From Pseudoxanthomonas winnipegensis (lineage in GTDB: Bacteria; Pseudomonadota; Gammaproteobacteria; Xanthomonadales; Xanthomonadaceae): a stretch of 64,000 bases of DNA. Position 1 is the stretch's first letter, and each line of letters starts with the position of its first letter. The stretch is taken from assembly GCF_004283755.1 (NCBI RefSeq), contig NZ_SHMH01000004.1, positions 310,001-374,000 on the forward strand, in the 5' to 3' direction. Positions 38,353-48,163 of this stretch are shown here, one piece after another. The notes below the pieces were generated by a model, which was not told the origin of the DNA, ran no database searches, and worked only from the letters and a program-made list of their open reading frames with translations. Made by a program: the position numbers and the translations under genes.

Positions 38353-39969
38353 ATGCGCGTGATGCTGACCCTTGCGGGGGCGCTGTTGACTGCTGGCCTG
38401 CTGGGCGCCGCCTCTTCCGGGCAGGCGCTGTCCGTCGAGCCGCCGCCGGCGCAGCTGGTGGACTTCGACGCCTATGTCGACAAGACGCGCGAAACCTTCG
38501 ATGTGCCCGGCATCGCGGTGGCCATCGTCAAGGACGGTCAGGTGGTGCTCGAGCGCGGTTACGGCCTGCGCGAGCTGGGCAGGCCGGAGAAGGTGGACGC
38601 CAGGACGCTGTTCGCGATCGCCTCCAACACCAAGGCCTTCACCTCCGCCTCCATCGCCATGCTCGCCGACGAGGGCAAGCTGAGCCTGGACGATCGCGTC
38701 ATCGACCACCTGCCGTGGTTCCGCATGTCCGATCCCATGGTCACCCACGAGCTGCGCATCCGCGACCTGCTGGCCCATCGCAGCGGCCTGTCGCTGGGCG
38801 CCGGCGACCTGCTGTACTGGCCGACGACCACCTACACCAACCAGGAGGTCGCGCAGCGGCTCAAGGACGTGCCGATCAAGGGCGGGTTCCGCTACCAGTA
38901 CGCTTACGACAACATCCTGTTCGGCGTGGCCCAGCTGGTGATCGAGCAGGCCTCGGGCATGCCGTACAAGCAGTTCCTGCAGCAGCGCTTCTTCAAGCCG
39001 CTGGGCATGGACGACACGGTCTACAACAGCGACGACCTCAAGCCCGGCGACGATGTGGCCACCGGGCATTCCAAGGAGGATTTCACCCGGCTGGTGCCCG
39101 CGCCGCGCATGACCTGGTCCAATGTCGGCGGCGCCGGCGGGATCTATTCCAGCGTGCACGACCTGTCCAAGTGGGTGATCGCCCAGCTCAACGGCGGGGT
39201 GATCTCCGGGGAGGGCGAAAACGCCAAGCGCCTGTTCAGCGCCAAGCGCCAGGCCGACATGTGGACCATGCTCACGCCCATCCCGGTGTCCGAGCCCTCG
39301 GTGCCGGAGCTGGCCGCGGTCAAGCCCAACTACTTCGGCTATGGCGAGGGCTGGATGCTCTCGGACTATCGCGGCCGCAAGCTGGTCTGGCACACCGGCG
39401 GCTGGCCGGGCATGGTCTCGCGCATCACCCTGGTCCCGCAGGAGAAGCTGGGCGTGATCGTGCTGACCAACCAGGAGGTCGGCGCCGCCTTCAACGCGGT
39501 CACCCTGCGCGCGCTGGACGCCTACCTGGACGCGCCGAAGACCGACTGGAACGCCGCCTACGCCAAGGCCGTGGCCAAGTCGCACGGCGATGCCGACGAA
39601 AGCTGGGCCAAGCACCAGGCCGCGCGCGACGCCAGCTCCAAGCCCTCGCTGCCGCTGGCCCGCTACGCGCAGACCTATCGCGATGCCTGGTATGGCGACA
39701 TCGTGATCGCGCAGGAGAACGGCAAGCTGGTGATCCGCTTCACCAAGACGCCGCAGCTGGTCGGCGAGCTCAGCCACTGGCAGCACGACACCTTCGTGGT
39801 GCGCTGGCGCGAGCGCTGGCTCAACGCCGATGCCTTCCTCACCTTCCAGCTGGATGCCGACGGCCAGATCACCAGCGCCGGCATGGAGCCGATCTCGCCG
39901 CTGACCGACTTCAGCTTCGACTTCCAGGATCTGGCGCTGAAGCCGGTGAAGGCGACGAAGGCGCAATAG
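38353..39969 (+). CDS. serine hydrolase, beta-lactamase/penicillin-binding protein fold, exported
   Basis: A 538-residue protein of the class C beta-lactamase-like family (PF00144). The nucleophile is S91 in IASNTKAF (SxxK), the YxN motif is YAYDN (about 181-185) and HTGGWPG (about 346) replaces KTG, as usual in this family. An N-terminal signal peptide sends it to the periplasm. The last 110 residues form a DUF3471-like domain. Relatives are esterases, D-amino-acid peptidases or PBP-like enzymes rather than resistance enzymes. GGGGA lies upstream of the ATG at 38353. Confidence 0.88.
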   Translation: MRVMLTLAGALLTAGLLGAASSGQALSVEPPPAQLVDFDAYVDKTRETFDVPGIAVAIVKDGQVVLERGYGLRELGRPEKVDARTLFAIASNTKAFTSASIAMLADEGKLSLDDRVIDHLPWFRMSDPMVTHELRIRDLLAHRSGLSLGAGDLLYWPTTTYTNQEVAQRLKDVPIKGGFRYQYAYDNILFGVAQLVIEQASGMPYKQFLQQRFFKPLGMDDTVYNSDDLKPGDDVATGHSKEDFTRLVPAPRMTWSNVGGAGGIYSSVHDLSKWVIAQLNGGVISGEGENAKRLFSAKRQADMWTMLTPIPVSEPSVPELAAVKPNYFGYGEGWMLSDYRGRKLVWHTGGWPGMVSRITLVPQEKLGVIVLTNQEVGAAFNAVTLRALDAYLDAPKTDWNAAYAKAVAKSHGDADESWAKHQAARDASSKPSLPLARYAQTYRDAWYGDIVIAQENGKLVIRFTKTPQLVGELSHWQHDTFVVRWRERWLNADAFLTFQLDADGQITSAGMEPISPLTDFSFDFQDLALKPVKATKAQ

Positions 39970-40016
39970 GCCTTACGTGGGAGCAACAGGGCCTCAGATC
40001 GAGTCGCAGCCTCTGT

Positions 40017-40089
40017 GTAGAGCGGAGCTTGCTCCGCTGCCTTTCGGACGGATCGTCGGGAAGCCACAGCGGAGCAAGCTCCGCTCTAC
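40017..40089. repeat. GTAGAGCGGAGC repeat pair (family B)
   Basis: Two inverted copies of GTAGAGCGGAGCTTGCTCCGCT separated by about 30 bp; the second is AGCGGAGCAAGCTCCGCTCTAC. Each copy is a hairpin with a GTAG-type header, as in the SMAG REP family of Stenotrophomonas maltophilia. A similar pair is at 54328-54404. Confidence 0.85.
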
Positions 40090-40165
40090 AGGTGGGATCC
40101 GCCATAGGCCGATAAGGCCGCAGGGGCGGCCGCCACGAAAAGCACGCGCTTACGAGGCTTTTCAT

Positions 40166-40233
40166 GTGGGAGTCGCCATGGCGGCGATGAGGCTTTACCG
40201 GGAAAGCTCCAGCGCCGCCATGGCGGCTCCCAC
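40166..40233. repeat. GTGGGAGTCGCCATGGCGGCGA palindrome (family A)
   Basis: A 68-bp inverted repeat like those at 31846 and 54263, with the centre GATGAGGCTTTACCGGGAAAGCTCC. It ends 15 bp before the stop codon of the FKBP gene (minus strand) and could act as a 3' barrier for that transcript. Confidence 0.88.
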
Positions 40234-40247
40234 CGAGCGCTAGATGC

Positions 40248-40727
40248 CTACGGCGCCTTGACGTCCAGCAGCTCCACGTCGAACACCAGCGAGGCGCCCG
40301 GCGGGATGACGCCGCCGGCGCCCTCGTCGCCATAGCCCAGCGCGGCAGGAATCATCAGCGTGCGCTTGCCGCCGACCTTCATCCCCGCCACGCCCTGGTC
40401 CCAGCCCTTGATGACCTGGCCGCCGCCGAGCGGGAAGGTGAAGGGCGTGCCGCGATCGATGGAACTGTCGAACTTCGGCCCGTGCTTGTCCGGCTTGGTG
40501 TCGTCGTAGATCCAGCCGGTGTAGTGCACGCTGACGTTGTCGCCCGGCTTGGCCAGTGCGCCCTGGCCGACGCTGATCTCATGCACCTGCAGCGTATCCA
40601 CGCCGCCGTGCAGTTCGATCGGCTGGCGCGGCGGCGCGCAGGCGGCCAGCGCCAGGGTCAGGGCCAGGGTCAGGGTCAGGGCCAGGGTCAGGGTCAGGGT
40701 CAGGGCCAGAGGAATCCATCGGCGCAT
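40248..40727 (-). CDS. FKBP-type peptidyl-prolyl cis-trans isomerase, lipoprotein
   Basis: A 159-residue folding enzyme. The first 35 residues are an unusual lipoprotein signal made almost only of Leu, Thr and Ala (repeats of ALTLTL), with lipobox ALAAC. The FKBP domain covers about 50-157 (NVSVHYTGWIYD, FDSSIDRGTPFTFPLGGGQVI, GMKVGGKRTLMIPAALGYGD, VFDVELLDV), with most active-site aromatic residues present. It would act at a membrane facing the periplasm. AGGAG precedes the ATG at 40727. The signal peptide is encoded by nine hexamer repeats, described separately. Confidence 0.9.
   Translation of the reverse strand: MRRWIPLALTLTLTLALTLTLALTLALAACAPPRQPIELHGGVDTLQVHEISVGQGALAKPGDNVSVHYTGWIYDDTKPDKHGPKFDSSIDRGTPFTFPLGGGQVIKGWDQGVAGMKVGGKRTLMIPAALGYGDEGAGGVIPPGASLVFDVELLDVKAP
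40653..40706. repeat. hexanucleotide repeat (CAGGGY)x9 in the FKBP signal peptide
   Basis: Nine tandem units of CAGGGT or CAGGGC (54 bp) lie within the FKBP coding sequence and encode alternating Thr-Leu and Ala-Leu pairs. A change in unit number would add or remove two hydrophobic residues without changing the frame. Confidence 0.95.
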
Positions 40728-40786
40728 CTTGCGCTCCTGTAGAGGTGACAAGGCGCGCCAAGGTAGCAGCCCGCTATCCTGTGCGC

Positions 40787-41152
40787 ATGGCCAAGCTCCT
40801 GCTCAACCTGCGCAACGTGCCCGACGACGAAGCCGGCGAGGTGCGCGCATGGCTCACGCGCGCGGGCATCGCCTTCTACGAGACCACGCCCAGCAGCTGG
40901 GGCATCAGCCATGGCGGCATCTGGCTGAAGGACGATGCGGACCTGCCGCGCGCCAAGGCCTTGATGGCCGAGTACCAGGCCGAGCGTGGCGAACGGGCCC
41001 GGGCGGCTCGCCAGCAGGCGCAGCAGGACGGCACCGCCGACACCTTCGCCCGCCAGCTGCGCGCGCGGCCGCTGTACGTGGCCGGGATGCTGCTGGCGAT
41101 CGTCGCGATCCTGGCGCTGACCCTGGCGCTGCCGTGGTGGCTGCTGCGCTGA
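40787..41152 (+). CDS. conserved small membrane protein (DUF6164-like)
   Basis: A 121-residue protein. The first 65 residues form a small soluble domain (LLLNLRNVPDDEAGEVRAWL; FYETTPSSWGISHGGIWL), which I recall as typical of DUF6164 proteins in Xanthomonadaceae; this is from memory. A charged helical linker (about 60-95) is followed by one C-terminal membrane segment (VAGMLLAIVAILALTLALPW). Function is unknown. It starts at the ATG at 40787, diverging from the FKBP gene, and is followed closely by the sulfurtransferase-like gene. Confidence 0.75.
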   Translation: MAKLLLNLRNVPDDEAGEVRAWLTRAGIAFYETTPSSWGISHGGIWLKDDADLPRAKALMAEYQAERGERARAARQQAQQDGTADTFARQLRARPLYVAGMLLAIVAILALTLALPWWLLR

Positions 41153-41172
41153 GCCCCCGTAAAATGGCCGGC

Positions 41173-41910
41173 ATGATCCTCAACATCGCCGCCTATCACT
41201 TCGTCGCCATCGACGACCCGCAGGCCCTGGCCGATGTGCTGCTGGCGCGCGCGCGGGCCGCCGACCTGCGCGGCACGCTGCTGGTCGCGCCGGAAGGGCT
41301 GAACGTGTTCCTGGCGGGGCAGGCGCCGGCGGTGCGCGACTTCGTCCAGGCGCTGCGCGCCGAGCCGGGCCTGGCGGACATCGTCATCAAGGAGAGCTGG
41401 AGCCAGGCGCTGCCCTTCGCCCGGCTCAAGGCCAAGGTCAAGCCGGAGATCATCACCTTCCGTCATCCCGGCAGCGAACCGCTGGGCCGCGACCGCGCCC
41501 CGGCGGTGACGCCGCAGACGCTGGCGCGCTGGCTGGACCAGGGGCACGACGACGCGGGCAAGCCGGTGCGGCTGCTCGATACCCGCAACGAAGAGGAGGT
41601 CGGCCACGGCACCTTCGCCGGCGCGCTGACCCTGCCGATCACCGACTTCACCCAGCTGCCCGAGGCGCTGGCGCCGCACCGCGCAGCGCTGGCCGACGCG
41701 ACGGTGGTGAGCTTCTGCACGGGCGGGGTGCGCTGCGAGAAGGCCGCGCTGTGGATGCACGACACCGGCATGGCCAACGTGCTGCAGCTGGAGGGCGGCA
41801 TCCTGGGTTACTTCGAGCAGGTCGGCGGGCGTCATTACGACGGTGCCTGCTTCGTGTTCGACGACCGCTTGGCGCTGACGCCGGATCTGCGCCCGGTCGC
41901 GGCCGGCTAG
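41173..41910 (+). CDS. TrhO-like tRNA uridine hydroxylase / rhodanese-family protein
   Basis: A 245-residue protein with an acylphosphatase-like N-terminal domain (LRGTLLVAPEGLNVFLAG, EIIKESWSQ-type region) and a rhodanese domain from about 120. The active-site loop is SFCTGGVRCEKAALWM, with the catalytic cysteine in the CTGGxRCEK signature of the TrhO (YceA) family, which hydroxylates U34 of tRNA using prephenate-independent oxygen chemistry. It is shorter than E. coli TrhO (about 350 residues), lacking the zinc-binding tail, so the function is less certain. An ATG nine bases upstream (41164) is an alternative start. It lies close behind the DUF6164-like gene. Confidence 0.82.
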   Translation: MILNIAAYHFVAIDDPQALADVLLARARAADLRGTLLVAPEGLNVFLAGQAPAVRDFVQALRAEPGLADIVIKESWSQALPFARLKAKVKPEIITFRHPGSEPLGRDRAPAVTPQTLARWLDQGHDDAGKPVRLLDTRNEEEVGHGTFAGALTLPITDFTQLPEALAPHRAALADATVVSFCTGGVRCEKAALWMHDTGMANVLQLEGGILGYFEQVGGRHYDGACFVFDDRLALTPDLRPVAAG

Positions 41911-41912
41911 GC

Positions 41913-42995
41913 CTAGTTGGCCGGCGCGCGCAGCACCCGGTCGCGGCCGTCGCGCTTGGCCTGCAGCAGGGCGTGGTCGGCGCGGCGCATGGTGTCCTCC
42001 AGGCGGTCGGTGGTGCGCACCTGGCTGAGGCCGGCGCTGAAGGTGATGCTGCGGCCGAACTCGATCCGCCGCACCGCCTCGCACAGGTCCTGGATCTGGC
42101 GCACGGCCTGCATCTCGGGCAGGCCCGGCATCAGCAGGACGAACTCCTCGCCGCCCAGGCGCCCGACGATGTCCTGGCGGCGCGCGTAGCGGCGCATCGC
42201 GTCGGCCACCAGCGCCAGCGCGCGGTCGCCGGCGTCGTGGCCCAGCTCGTCGTTGATGCGCTTGAAGTGATCCAGATCCAGATAGGCCAGGGTCATCGGC
42301 CGGCGCGCATCGCGGGTCAGGGTGAACACCACCCGCGCGGCGCGGAACCAGCCCTCGCGATTGAGCAGGCCGGTCAGCATGTCCATGTCCACGCGCAGCT
42401 CCAGCTTGCTGCGCAGTTCGAACAGCTCCAGGGCGATGTCCAGGCGCCGCCGGCGCAGCATCAGCCCCGCGCCGATGCCCAGCACGAGCAGGGCCAGGTC
42501 GGGGAGCCAGCTCGCCAGCGAGGCATGCACCAGCACCAGCATCGCCAGCGACGGCAGCAGCAGGGCCGCGCCCATGCCGATCGCATCGCGCAGGCGCAGG
42601 CTCAGCGGCAGGGCGTGCATGGCCATCAGCAGCAGGACCACATGGGCCAGGCCCAGGCCGTGCGGGTCGAGGGTGACGCTGTAGGCCAGCGCGCCGCTGG
42701 CGATCAGCACGCCCAGCACCGCCAGGCTGCCGGCCGTGTCCGAGCGCAGCCCGCGCATCCGCACGACCCAGCCGATGATCAGGACCGCCACCGCGGTGGC
42801 GCCGCGCACGGCCATCAGCCGCCAGGCGTCGGGTTGGCCGGTCAGCAGGTCGCGCATGCCGCTGATGACGAACACCAGCGGCGTCGCCACGAAAAGCACT
42901 TCGACATAGCGCCCGGATTCACGCTGCTGCTGCTCGATGAGCGCGCTGCGCTGCTCCGGAGCCAGGTCATCGACCCGACCGTTGAACCAACCCAT
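41913..42995 (-). CDS. diguanylate cyclase (GGDEF domain) with membrane sensor
   Basis: A 360-residue protein. Six or so membrane segments (about 31-180) are followed by a short helix and a GGDEF domain (about 195-355) that makes cyclic di-GMP. The catalytic motif is GGEEF (281-285), an active variant, and RRQD (272-275) is an intact inhibitory I-site. LDLDHFKRINDELGHDAGD is also conserved. The gene's stop codon is 3 bp from that of the convergent TrhO-like gene. The signal sensed by the membrane part is not known. Confidence 0.92.
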   Translation of the reverse strand: MGWFNGRVDDLAPEQRSALIEQQQRESGRYVEVLFVATPLVFVISGMRDLLTGQPDAWRLMAVRGATAVAVLIIGWVVRMRGLRSDTAGSLAVLGVLIASGALAYSVTLDPHGLGLAHVVLLLMAMHALPLSLRLRDAIGMGAALLLPSLAMLVLVHASLASWLPDLALLVLGIGAGLMLRRRRLDIALELFELRSKLELRVDMDMLTGLLNREGWFRAARVVFTLTRDARRPMTLAYLDLDHFKRINDELGHDAGDRALALVADAMRRYARRQDIVGRLGGEEFVLLMPGLPEMQAVRQIQDLCEAVRRIEFGRSITFSAGLSQVRTTDRLEDTMRRADHALLQAKRDGRDRVLRAPAN

Positions 42996-43108
42996 CCGTG
43001 ACCAGCCCCCTGATTCCAGGGTGACACGATACTCAAATTGACGACGACGCGATGCAGCGGGGTCCGAGGCTATCCTGACCGATCGCCCGCCCTGGAAGCC
43101 TCCCGTTC

Positions 43109-43780
43109 ATGATCACCGTCCATCACCTCAACAATTCCCGCTCCCAGCGCGTGCTGTGGCTGCTGGAGGAACTGGGCCTGGACTACACCGTGGTCCGCTA
43201 TCAGCGCGATCCGCGCACGATGCTGGCGCCGCCGGAACTGCGCAGGATCCACCCGCTGGGCAAGTCGCCGCTGATCGAGGACGAAGGCCGGCTGCTGGCC
43301 GAATCCGGGGCAATCATCGAATACCTGGTCGAGCGCTACGACGTGGCCCGCGCCTTCGCGCCGACCCCGGGCACCGATGCCCACCTGCGCTATCGCTACT
43401 GGCTGCACTATGCGGAAGGCTCGCTGATGCAGCCGCTGCTGATCACCCTGGTGCTGAGCCGGATCCGCACCGCGCCGATGCCGTTCTTCGCCAAGCCCAT
43501 CGCCCGCGGCATCGCCGACAAGGCGATGGCCGGCTTCGCCCGCCCGCAGATCAAGCTGCATCTGGACTATCTGGAGCAGGAGCTGGGCCGCCACGCCTGG
43601 TTCGCCGGCGAGGATTTCAGCGCCGCCGACGTGCAGATGAGCTTCCCGCTGGAGGCCGCGCAGGCGCGCTATGGCTTCGAGGGCCATCCGCTGCTGGCGG
43701 GCTTCATCCAGCGCATCCACGCCCGGCCTGCCTACCAGCGCGCGCTGGCCCAGGGCGGGCCGTACGACCTGCTGAGCTGA
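43109..43780 (+). CDS. glutathione S-transferase family protein
   Basis: A 223-residue enzyme. The thioredoxin-like N-terminal domain (residues 1-80) has the glutathione-binding elements [19 protein letters not shown] (S12 or S14 as candidate catalytic serine), [11 protein letters not shown] (cis-proline) and [15 protein letters not shown]. The helical C-terminal domain follows, with [16 protein letters not shown], the N-capping box of the GST fold. The family conjugates glutathione to electrophiles or reduces peroxides; the substrate is not visible. It is 58 bp upstream of the flavin-dependent oxidoreductase gene and may share its transcript. Confidence 0.88.
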   Translation: MITVHHLNNSRSQRVLWLLEELGLDYTVVRYQRDPRTMLAPPELRRIHPLGKSPLIEDEGRLLAESGAIIEYLVERYDVARAFAPTPGTDAHLRYRYWLHYAEGSLMQPLLITLVLSRIRTAPMPFFAKPIARGIADKAMAGFARPQIKLHLDYLEQELGRHAWFAGEDFSAADVQMSFPLEAAQARYGFEGHPLLAGFIQRIHARPAYQRALAQGGPYDLLS

Positions 43781-43838
43781 ATACAGCATCGCACCGGCAG
43801 GGCTGGAAGCCGGGCGCCCTGGCCCCATCTCCAAGGGC

Positions 43839-44852
<1,014 letters not shown>

Positions 44853-44950
44853 GGGAGGGAGCGGAACGGGCTCGTTCTTACGAGCGGGCCCTGCCGTTTC
44901 TTGGGGCGAACCCTGTCGTCATCGAGACACGACGCCTAACCCTCGAAGTT

Positions 44951-44979
44951 CCGGGTTCCCGCCTTCGCCGGAACGACGG
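44951..44979. repeat. single family C element (half of the pair)
   Basis: CCGGGTTCCCGCCTTCGCCGGAACGACGG matches the right-hand copy at 35962-35991 with a few changes. No left-hand partner is present nearby. The rest of the 44853-45077 gap shows nothing else. Confidence 0.65.
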
Positions 44980-45077
44980 TTCGGGCACTTCCCATGGCGT
45001 CCCGGGGCCGGTCGACAGACCCGGGCCAGACCCCGCCGCGGTACCCTATCGGCCCCTTATCGTCCCGGGCCGATGCC

Positions 45078-45482
45078 ATGTCGATCACCTCCAAGCAGCG
45101 GCGCGATGCGCGCAAGCGCCGCGAGCAGCGGGCCCGCAACCAGGCCGCCGCCGGCCTTGGCGCGGCCTCGCCGATCGAACCGCATGCCGAGCTGCGCGAC
45201 GACGACAAGCAGCTGCTGGCCGGGATCGTGCGCCGCGACGGGCAGTGGGTGCTGGGCATGGACGGGCGCATTGCCGGCGAATCGGACAGTGCCGCGCATG
45301 TGCTGGCGCTGATCCTGCGCGCGGCCGAACTGCACGACCGCGCCGGCACCAACGTGCGCCTGGTCTACTCGGACGATCTCAAGCATGCCGCCCATGCCGA
45401 GGCCGCTGGGCAGGGCCTGAGCTTCGACCAGTTCCGCCAGCGGCTGGTGGCCGGCCTGCAGGGCGAGCCGGAGACCCACTGA
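45078..45482 (+). CDS. conserved hypothetical protein with basic N-terminus
   Basis: A 134-residue soluble protein I do not recognise. The first 25 residues are strongly basic (SKQRRDARKRREQRARNQ), which might bind nucleic acid or fold as a helix. The rest is acidic and helical with a short beta pattern (LLAGIVRRDGQWVLGMDGRIAGESD). No signal peptide or membrane segment. It starts at the ATG at 45078 because homologous proteins I recall in this family of bacteria begin MSITSKQRR; this is not verified. The next gene starts 5 bp after its stop, so the two are probably cotranscribed. Confidence 0.7.
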   Translation: MSITSKQRRDARKRREQRARNQAAAGLGAASPIEPHAELRDDDKQLLAGIVRRDGQWVLGMDGRIAGESDSAAHVLALILRAAELHDRAGTNVRLVYSDDLKHAAHAEAAGQGLSFDQFRQRLVAGLQGEPETH

Positions 45483-45487
45483 GCCGC

Positions 45488-46012
45488 ATGGCCGTTTCCG
45501 CCTCGCGCGTCGGCGTGCGGCCGCTGCTGCGCACCGATGCGACCGCGCTGATCGCCGCGCACCGCGCCAGCGTGGCCCTGCATCGTCCCTGGGTGTCGCC
45601 CTGCCTGGACCAGGCCGGATTCGAGGCCTGGTTCGCCCGCACCCTGGCCGATGACTACGTGAGCCTGATCGCGCGCGAACGCGACAGCGGCGCCGTCGTC
45701 GGGGTGTTCAACGCCAGCCAGATCAGCCGCGGAAACCTGCTCAGCGCCTACCTGGGCTACTACGCCTGCGTGCCCTGCGCCGGGCGCGGCCTGATGCGCG
45801 AGGCGCTGCCGCAGGTGACCGCGCATCTGTTCGGCGAGGTCGGCCTGCATCGCCTCGAGGCCAACATCCAGCCCGGCAACGCCGCCTCGATCGCGTTGGC
45901 CCGCGGCGCCGGCTTCCGCCTGGAAGGCTTCTCGCCGCGCTATCTGCGTATCGACGGCATCTGGCGGGACCACGAGCGCTGGGCGCTGCTGGCCGACGAG
46001 GCCGGCTTCTAG
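45488..46012 (+). CDS. GNAT family N-acetyltransferase (RimJ/RimL-like)
   Basis: A 174-residue acetyltransferase of the ribosomal-protein N-acetyltransferase group. The start VGVRPLLRTDATALIAAHRAS, the acetyl-CoA loop region CAGRGLMREALPQV (about 98-111) and the ANIQPGNAASIALARGAGFRLEG stretch (given as two parts, about 126-148) are all typical of the RimJ/L family. It could modify a ribosomal protein terminus, an antibiotic or another amine. It begins 5 bp after the preceding hypothetical gene. Its stop is 6 bp from the stop of the convergent M2 peptidase gene. Confidence 0.88.
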   Translation: MAVSASRVGVRPLLRTDATALIAAHRASVALHRPWVSPCLDQAGFEAWFARTLADDYVSLIARERDSGAVVGVFNASQISRGNLLSAYLGYYACVPCAGRGLMREALPQVTAHLFGEVGLHRLEANIQPGNAASIALARGAGFRLEGFSPRYLRIDGIWRDHERWALLADEAGF

Positions 46013-46017
46013 CGGCT

Positions 46018-48093
46018 TCAGCCCGCGGTGTCGGCCGCAGTGGCCGCCGGCACCTGCCAGCCGCAGCTGCGCCCCTCGTTCTGCTGATTGAGCCAGGCCT
46101 GCAGGGGCTGGAAGTATTCCAGCATCGGGCCGGCGTCCATCGTCTCGCTGCCGGTCAGCGCCTTGAGCGTCTGCGGCCAGGGCTGGCTGGCGCCCTGGCT
46201 CAGCATCGCCCAGAACTTCTGCCCGGCGACCTTGTTGCCGTAGAAGCTGCACTGGTTGAGCGGCCCGGTATGGCCGGCGGCATCGCACAGCGCCTTGTAG
46301 AACTGGAACTGCAGGATCGCCGCCATGAAGTAGCGCGTGTACGGCGTGTTGGCCGGCACGTGATACTTGGCGCCGGCGTCGAAGTACTCCTCGCCGCGCG
46401 GCGTGGCCGGGGCCACGCCCTGGTACTGCGCCTTGAGCTGCCACCAGGCGCGGTTGTAGTGGTCCGGCTTGATCGAGCCGTCGAACACGCCCCAGCGCCA
46501 GCGGTCGATCATCAGCCCGAACGGCAGGAAGGCCACCTTGCTCAGCGCCATGCGCATCTGCGCGTTGACCAGCGCCGGTTCGTCCTGCGTCGCCTCGCGC
46601 ACCAGGCCGATCGAGGCCAGGTAGCGGGGCGTCATCGCCAGCACGATAGTGTCGCCGATGGCCTCGTGGAAGCCGTCGTTGGCGCCGGCCTGGAACACCG
46701 GCGGCTGCTGGTGGTAGGCCAGGTCGTAATACAGGTGCCCCAGCTCGTGGTAGAGCGTGGTGAAGCTGTCCTCGTCGGGCCGGATGCACATCTTGGTGCG
46801 CACGTCGCCGGCCATGTCCATGTCCCAGGCGCTGGCGTGGCAGACCACCTCGCGGTCGCGCGGCTTGATGAATTGCGCGCGGGTCCAGTAGCTCTCCGGC
46901 AGCGGCGGCATGCCCAGCGAGGTGTAGAAGTCCTGCGCGCGCCGGGCCATGTCCTTGGCGCCGGCCAGGTCCGCGTCGCGGCGCAGGTCGCCCAGGCGCG
47001 CGATGGCCGCGTCGTAGGCGCTGCGGCTCAGGCGCTCGCGTTCGTTAGCGTCGGGCGCATGGCCCAGGGCGCGCAGCTGCGCGCCATAGGCCGCGTCGCG
47101 CGCGGATTCGAACGGGTCGGTGGTGTCCAGGCCAGCGTCGGTCAGCGTGCGCTCGTACTGGGCGTCGTTGCGCGCCTGCAGCGCGCCGGTGATGTCCAGC
47201 GCGTCGGCCTCGGGATAGGGCTGCAGCAGGTCCCACAGGTTGCTCCAGTCCTGCTGCCACATATTGCCCATCAGATGCGCAGGCAGCAGGCCGCCGTCGA
47301 CCTGGCCGCGCATGCCGTAGCGCGCCTCCAGCCGGGTGCGCGCGTAGCAGTGCAGCTGCTGGTAGAGCGGCTTGACCTGGTTCCACAGGCGATCGGTCTG
47401 CGCGGCGATCTCGCCCGGGGCCATGTCGTAGCCGCTGCGCCACTGCTCGCCGGCATCGGCGAAGCCGATATCGCGCGCCCCTTCGTTGATCAGGTCGACG
47501 AACTGCCCATAGCGCGCCCGCATCGGCGTGGCCGCATCGTGCCAGCCGCTCCAGGCCTGCAGCTGGGCGTCGTAGTCGCGGCTGTGGGCCAGCACCTGTT
47601 CCAGCTCGCCCAGGCTGCGGCAGCTGCGCGTCGGGCCGTCGCCGGTGCAGGCCTTGCCGGCGCCGTACATGCCTTCCAGCTCGGTCGACAGCTGGGTCAG
47701 GCGCGCCAGCTTGGCTGGGTCCTGCGGTGCGGGCATGGCGCTCATCAGCTTGAGCAGGTGGATGGCGCGCGCATCGGAGGGCGCCATCTGCTGGCCTTCG
47801 AAGCGCCGAGACTGCGCGATCCAGGCATTGAGCTGGGTCAGCGCGCGCTCGTTGGCCTTGGCGGCCAGGCGCTGGCTGTCCGGATTGATATAGGTCGAGG
47901 ACAGCCACTGCGCCGCGCTCACCTCCGGCGCGCTCTCGCGCAGGCCGGCGTTGACGCGCGCGACGAAGGCCTGCGCGGTCTCGCCCTCGGGCGCGGCGTG
48001 GATCCCATCGGCCGGCGGCTGGTCCGAACCGCAGCCGGCCAGGGCCAGCAGGGACACGGCGCCCAGGGCGAACACGAGGTGGCGTGGCGGCAC
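46018..48093 (-). CDS. M2 family peptidyl-dipeptidase (ACE-like), lipoprotein
   Basis: A 691-residue zinc dipeptidyl-carboxypeptidase related to angiotensin-converting enzyme. The zinc motif is HELGH (449-453), with the third ligand in GFHEAIGDT about 23 residues later. The substrate-binding tyrosine and lysine regions lie in QFQFYKALCDAAGH. The N-terminus has a lipobox (LLALAGC), so it is anchored on the periplasmic or outer face. It starts at GTG (48093), preceded by AGGAAG; no ATG stands before the signal sequence. Bacterial M2 enzymes are known from Xanthomonas (XcACE). It removes C-terminal dipeptides from oligopeptides. Confidence 0.92.
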   Translation of the reverse strand: MPPRHLVFALGAVSLLALAGCGSDQPPADGIHAAPEGETAQAFVARVNAGLRESAPEVSAAQWLSSTYINPDSQRLAAKANERALTQLNAWIAQSRRFEGQQMAPSDARAIHLLKLMSAMPAPQDPAKLARLTQLSTELEGMYGAGKACTGDGPTRSCRSLGELEQVLAHSRDYDAQLQAWSGWHDAATPMRARYGQFVDLINEGARDIGFADAGEQWRSGYDMAPGEIAAQTDRLWNQVKPLYQQLHCYARTRLEARYGMRGQVDGGLLPAHLMGNMWQQDWSNLWDLLQPYPEADALDITGALQARNDAQYERTLTDAGLDTTDPFESARDAAYGAQLRALGHAPDANERERLSRSAYDAAIARLGDLRRDADLAGAKDMARRAQDFYTSLGMPPLPESYWTRAQFIKPRDREVVCHASAWDMDMAGDVRTKMCIRPDEDSFTTLYHELGHLYYDLAYHQQPPVFQAGANDGFHEAIGDTIVLAMTPRYLASIGLVREATQDEPALVNAQMRMALSKVAFLPFGLMIDRWRWGVFDGSIKPDHYNRAWWQLKAQYQGVAPATPRGEEYFDAGAKYHVPANTPYTRYFMAAILQFQFYKALCDAAGHTGPLNQCSFYGNKVAGQKFWAMLSQGASQPWPQTLKALTGSETMDAGPMLEYFQPLQAWLNQQNEGRSCGWQVPAATAADTAG

Positions 48094-48163
48094 GGCGCGC
48101 TTCCTTTGCTTCAGGCGGTGAGCCCGCAGGCTAGAGAAGCCGACCAGGCGCCGCAAGCGCGGC

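Noticed and set aside
38353-39969. Antibiotic resistance reading of the beta-lactamase-fold gene
   Set aside because: The HTGG in place of KTG and the C-terminal DUF3471-like domain fit the general serine hydrolase family, not a class C resistance enzyme.
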